From Photobacterium salinisoli (GTDB lineage: Bacteria; Pseudomonadota; Gammaproteobacteria; Enterobacterales; Vibrionaceae): 64,000 nucleotides of DNA. The notes beneath the pieces were generated by a model that saw only the letters and a list, made by a program, of their open reading frames with translations, searched no databases and was not told the DNA's origin. The stretch is from assembly GCF_003614885.1 (NCBI RefSeq), contig NZ_QZMS01000007.1:248001-312000 (forward strand). The letters are read 5' to 3'. This document shows positions 63,673 through 64,000 of this stretch, in pieces (within the stretch, counting starts at the first letter, position 1; every line of letters starts with the position of its first letter). The position numbers and the translations under genes are program-made.

Positions 63673-64000
63673 TTAAGAGGCATCTTCAGCGGCTTTTTTT
63701 GCCTGATTAATCCAACTGTTAAACTCTTGCTGGTGAGACTGAATCCAGCCGTTAGCATGGTTTTCTATGTCTTTCTGGGAATTCTGGCCCTGACTCATAC
63801 GCATATTCTGAGCACTGACGTCATTGATATTCAGTGTCATGATTTCAAACAGTTTGGCTGCGGCCGGGTTGTCCTCAGCGAACTGTTTGTTGGCAACAAT
63901 ACGCATGCTGTTCATCTCAAAGCCGTAGTTTTTACCGTTAGGCAGGGCGGTATCAACGTTTTCCCGCTCGCCCGGTAATGACGAAAACGGTACTTCCAGC
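63673..64000 (-). CDS. proX: Glycine betaine/proline ABC substrate-binding protein ProX, 5' end outside the window
   Basis: The C-terminal 108 residues of a ProX-type periplasmic binding protein; the reading frame continues past the window end. Marks: LEVPFSSLPGE, LPNGKNYGFEMNSMRIVANKQFAEDNPAAAKLFEIM, INDVSAQNMRMSQGQNSQKDIENHANGWIQSHQ and the C-terminal FNSWINQAKKAAED. It should deliver betaine to a ProVW-type transporter for osmoprotection. The upstream proVW genes are expected beyond 64000. Confidence 0.85.
   Translation of the reverse strand, partial: LEVPFSSLPGERENVDTALPNGKNYGFEMNSMRIVANKQFAEDNPAAAKLFEIMTLNINDVSAQNMRMSQGQNSQKDIENHANGWIQSHQQEFNSWINQAKKAAEDAS

Overview
The window looks like a chromosome segment from a marine or brackish gammaproteobacterium of the Vibrionaceae, probably Photobacterium or a close relative. 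Support: a SEC-C protein of the PBPRA1643 family (named after Photobacterium profundum), and an order queC / decR / mdlA-mdlB / tesB / ybaY / atl / ffs that matches the enterobacterial ybaO-mdlAB-tesB-ybaY-ffs-ybaZ neighbourhood. Most of it reads as roughly half GC; positions 15.1-21.4 kb and several intergenic stretches are visibly AT-richer. Naming of the organism is inference; no rRNA or tRNA was recognised.

Layout. 1-5.5 kb: 3' end of an alkene reductase, an NTF2-like protein, a YcaQ-type crosslink glycosylase, a SEC-C protein, a divergent SDR/LysR pair and a GFA protein. 5.5-14.9 kb: conserved core with queC, a Cds1-like cysteine desulfhydrase divergent from decR, the heterodimeric ABC exporter mdlAB, tesB, ybaY, atl, a membrane protein and the 4.5S (SRP) RNA. 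15.4-21.4 kb: a single AT-rich gene for a 1989-residue helicase-nuclease protein with 24 perfect GAAGCC repeats, inserted just after ffs; it is the best candidate for a defence-type accessory system. 21.6-25.8 kb: an MFS/LysR divergon holding an internally deleted aldo/keto reductase, two tiny stress-type membrane proteins and a 5'-truncated hemolysin III gene.

26.0-43.2 kb is a large cation-homeostasis block. kdpFABC-kdpDE is followed by a second, reduced KdpD/KdpE pair that heads an operon with TrkH, a KtrA-type RCK protein and KtrB. Then come a paralogous HflK/HflC-like SPFH pair translationally coupled to an NhaA antiporter, which carries a one-base frameshift in a G tract. Phased TTTACG-like repeats lie upstream of both kdpF and the second two-component operon, suggesting common control by OmpR-family regulators. 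A desaturase and a lipoprotein follow.

45.2-64 kb is a mosaic of small units: a LysR gene, ampC/ampR divergent, a WYL regulator/GST divergent pair, arsR-acr3, a two-gene secreted or periplasmic unit with HEAT-like helices, an outer-membrane-like protein convergent with and overlapping an iron-type binding protein (Fur-like box upstream), an HlyD-ABC-permease efflux operon, a RarD-like permease, yiaV-yiaW homologues, and the 3' end of a ProX-type glycine betaine binding protein cut by the window end. The K+, Na+/H+ and betaine functions together fit a salt-exposed lifestyle.
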